Source of the DNA: Gammaproteobacteria bacterium UBA2168
GTDB lineage: Bacteria; Pseudomonadota; Gammaproteobacteria; Pseudomonadales; Azotimanducaceae
NCBI GenBank assembly: GCA_002327525.1
Contig: DCWG01000064.1
Span: forward strand, 1-8,176
Reading direction: 5' to 3'
DNA: 8,176 nucleotides
Part shown: positions 6,787 to 8,176 of the stretch, piece after piece
Layout: each line of letters starts with the position of its first letter
Numbering within the stretch: the stretch's first letter is position 1
Made by a program: the position numbers and the translations under genes
Notes under the pieces: generated by a model
Databases searched by the model: none
Seen by the model: the letters and a program-made list of their open reading frames with translations, nothing else
Told to the model about the DNA's origin: nothing

Positions 6787-7605
6787 ATGACAGACTACTC
6801 ACTGGAAGGTCGTTCGGCCATCGTCACCGGTGGTGGTTCCGGGATCGGGCGCGCCTGCGCCCAGCGCCTGGCCTCCGATGGTGCCGCCGTCGTTCTGGTA
6901 GGGCGTTCTGAGGAACGCCTGACAGACGCCATCGGGGCACTGGTTGATCCCCCGAGGCACCGGTATGTAGCCGGTGACGTCGGCGAAGAAGCCACCATGG
7001 AGCAGGCCGTATCCACCGCGCAGGCGCTCGCACCCCTGGGCGTTGCGCTCGCCAACGCCGGCAGTGGTGGTCTGGGACCGCTCATCGCCACCCCGGCGGA
7101 CGAATTCGATCGCGTCATGCGCACCAATCTGAATGGCACGTTCTTCACCTTCAAGCACGCGGGCGCGGCCATCGCACGCGCCGGTGGGGGCGCGATGTGC
7201 GCCATCTCGAGCATTGCCGGATTGCGCACACACCGCTTCATGGGCCCCTACTGCACCAGCAAGGCGGCCATCGATATGCTGGTGCGCAATACCGCGGATG
7301 AACTCGGCATCGCTGGGGTACGTGTGAATTCCGTCTGCCCTGGTTTGGTGGCCACTGAACTCGCGGAAGCGCTGTTTGATGAGCCCACCGTTCACGACGA
7401 CTACCTCGACTGCATGCCCATCCGGCGTACGGGCGTCGTCGACGACATCGCCAACGCCGTCGGTTTTCTCTGCAGCGCGCAGGCCAGCTGGATCACCGGT
7501 GTCAACCTGCCCGTCGACGGCGGCCACCATCTGCGGCGCGGACCCAACGTCGAACCCTTTGCACGCGCCCTGTACGGCGACGACCTTGCCGAGGGGCGCG
7601 CCTGA
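6787..7605 (+). CDS. Short-chain dehydrogenase/reductase (SDR), second of the cluster
   Basis: This 272-residue classical SDR has TGGGSGIG (14-21) for cofactor binding, ANAG (89-92) in place of NNAG, and the catalytic tetrad Asn114, Ser142, Tyr155 and Lys159 (YCTSK) with normal Ser-Tyr spacing. CPGLVATE (184-191) and VDGGHH near 243-248 complete the fold. Strand 2 ends VLVGRSEERL; Arg40 there is a mild hint towards NADP(H). The C-terminus runs about 20 residues past the usual end. It begins six bases after the epoxide hydrolase stop, with its Shine-Dalgarno GGAGGG (6771-6776) inside the last codons of that gene, so the two are almost certainly co-transcribed. Oxidation of a diol or alcohol from the epoxide hydrolase step is a reasonable role, but that is inference from position. 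Confidence 0.92.
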   Translation: MTDYSLEGRSAIVTGGGSGIGRACAQRLASDGAAVVLVGRSEERLTDAIGALVDPPRHRYVAGDVGEEATMEQAVSTAQALAPLGVALANAGSGGLGPLIATPADEFDRVMRTNLNGTFFTFKHAGAAIARAGGGAMCAISSIAGLRTHRFMGPYCTSKAAIDMLVRNTADELGIAGVRVNSVCPGLVATELAEALFDEPTVHDDYLDCMPIRRTGVVDDIANAVGFLCSAQASWITGVNLPVDGGHHLRRGPNVEPFARALYGDDLAEGRA

Positions 7606-7655
7606 TTGGTGAACGCGAAACACAACCAGTAGTATCAATTCAACAGGGAGGACAT

Positions 7656-7916
7656 ATGGCCGCAGTACTCGTCACGGGCACCAACAAGGGCGTTGGCCTC
7701 GAATTTTGTCGACGCTATGCCGCGCGCGGCGATCAAGTGCTCGGGTGCTGCCGCGATCCGGATACCGCGGATGATCTGAGGGCCATCGGCGACAACGTTG
7801 AAGTACTCGGGGTAAGAGTGGGAGACGGTGCGTCGGTCGCTGAACTTGCGGAAATCATCGGCACACGAGGACATCTTCGGTGTCCTGGGTGGTTCCACGA
7901 ATCCTTTTTCGGCTGA
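7656..7916 (+). pseudogene. Truncated SDR (C-factor/sniffer-like), N-terminal fragment
   Basis: A good Shine-Dalgarno (GGGAGGA, 7646-7652) and ATG start a protein with the N-terminus of sniffer/CsgA-like SDRs: VLVTGTNKGVGLEFCRRYAARG (about 4-25), then GCCRDPDTADDLRAI and a strand-3/helix-3 region to about residue 68 (VAELAEIIG). Homology-like sequence then stops. The frame ends at TGA 7914-7916 after a tail that does not look like an SDR, for a total of 86 residues. The NNAG strand, Ser-Tyr-Lys active site and C-terminal half are all missing, so no dehydrogenase activity is expected. The sequence after about 7855 belongs to a different gene in another frame. The gene lies 50 bases after the second intact SDR and would be co-transcribed with it. 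Confidence 0.72.
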
Positions 7917-8067
7917 GAAGATCGTGGCGCTTTACGGCGACAAGGAATCATACCTCGCGCGATTCGACGCGGCGGCCAGCGCGTCTGCCGGTGCTGGTGT
8001 GATCCGACCGCGGGAAGTCGAGCGCCTCCTCGAGGAAGCATCCCGGACCTGGGACCGGCTCGTTTGA
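7857..8067 (+). pseudogene. C-terminal remnant of an alpha/beta hydrolase domain protein (Abhydrolase_10-like)
   Basis: In the frame one base ahead of the broken SDR, about 70 residues read as a typical protein C-terminus with GC-ending codons: HEDIFGVLGGSTNPFSAEKI, then VALYGDKESYLARF, a helical Ala-rich stretch, GVIRPREVERLLEEA and a final TWDRL before TGA 8065-8067. The pattern PFxxE-LYG-YLARF-AA-G-PxEVERLL-A-W matches my memory of the end of proteins annotated alpha/beta hydrolase domain-containing (Pfam PF20091), normally several hundred residues long. The catalytic part is absent. The frame can be extended upstream to GTG 7828 through the SDR region, but there it reads unrelated sequence and has no ribosome-binding site. 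The family call is from motif memory and is less certain than the fact that this is a coding remnant. Confidence 0.55.
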
Positions 8068-8176
8068 GTTGACCCTGATGTGGCGCCCGGGCAGTTCGAT
8101 GGACTACAGTTCGTTTCCCTGCGCACGTATTGTGTGCAACTGGTGCACTACTTCACGAGACAAATATGCCCCTCGA
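8068..8176. other. Unassigned right-hand end of the window
   Basis: About 110 bases follow the hydrolase remnant with no recognisable gene or terminator. A plus frame from ATG 8078 stays open to the edge (33 codons) but has no good ribosome-binding site and an unconvincing composition. An ATG at 8166 could begin a new gene but only three codons are visible. A small dyad GTGCA (8134-8138) / TGCAC (8144-8148) is present. Confidence 0.3.

Noticed and set aside
7606..7635. Possible promoter TTGGTG / TAGTAT with an 18-base spacer before the broken SDR
   Set aside because: Only three and four of six consensus matches; the short gap is more simply explained as operon spacing.
6799..7638. Minus-strand open frame of about 280 codons opposite the second SDR
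   Set aside because: It mirrors the SDR codons and shows no domain; judged a shadow.
7828..7860. GTG start for the hydrolase remnant inside the SDR fragment
   Set aside because: No Shine-Dalgarno, and these codons are the SDR sequence read out of frame.
8134..8148. Short inverted repeat GTGCA-5-TGCAC near the right edge
   Set aside because: A 5-bp stem without a following T-run is expected by chance; not a credible terminator, and operator status is unsupported.

Overview
The window looks like accessory or catabolic chromosome from a moderately GC-rich Gram-negative proteobacterium. The Gram-negative call rests on an RND pump gene with a lipoprotein periplasmic adaptor. The mix of a Spinster-type MFS carrier, an EHN-type epoxide hydrolase and several short-chain dehydrogenases (SDRs) resembles environmental gammaproteobacteria or sphingomonad-like organisms that degrade hydrophobic compounds. 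That taxonomic hint is an inference; no rRNA or other marker gene is present.

Left arm, minus strand (2269 down to 1): a TetR-family regulator, a lipoprotein membrane-fusion protein and the N-terminal 222 codons of an RND permease that runs off the window. The three genes are joined by 4-base stop/start overlaps (ATGA, then GTGA), so they form one tightly coupled operon. Upstream of tetR lies a good sigma70-type promoter (TTGTTA, 17 bp, TATAGT on the minus strand). Its spacer is almost filled by a perfect 14-bp palindrome, ACCGTCCGGACGGT, the expected layout for TetR autorepression.

Divergent gap (2323-2532): about 210 bp with no convincing gene. It holds a weak TTGACT box and a 22-codon stretch with coding-like third positions that may be a gene remnant.

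Right arm, plus strand (2533-7605): five closely spaced intact genes with gaps of 37, 44, 21 and 6 bases. They encode a Spinster-like MFS transporter, a Ser-Asp-His alpha/beta hydrolase (TTG start), an SDR, an epoxide hydrolase with a complete catalytic set, and a second SDR. Together they suggest uptake of an organic substrate followed by epoxide opening, alcohol/ketone oxidoreduction and ester or lactone hydrolysis. The substrate cannot be read from the sequence.

Right end (7656-8176): an SDR gene with a normal start breaks off after roughly 68 codons. It is followed in another frame by what looks like the C-terminal end of a different hydrolase family (Abhydrolase_10-like). This is best read as a deletion scar joining two broken genes. 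The last ~110 bp hold nothing I can identify.

No tRNA, rRNA, CRISPR array, insertion sequence or clear intrinsic terminator was seen.
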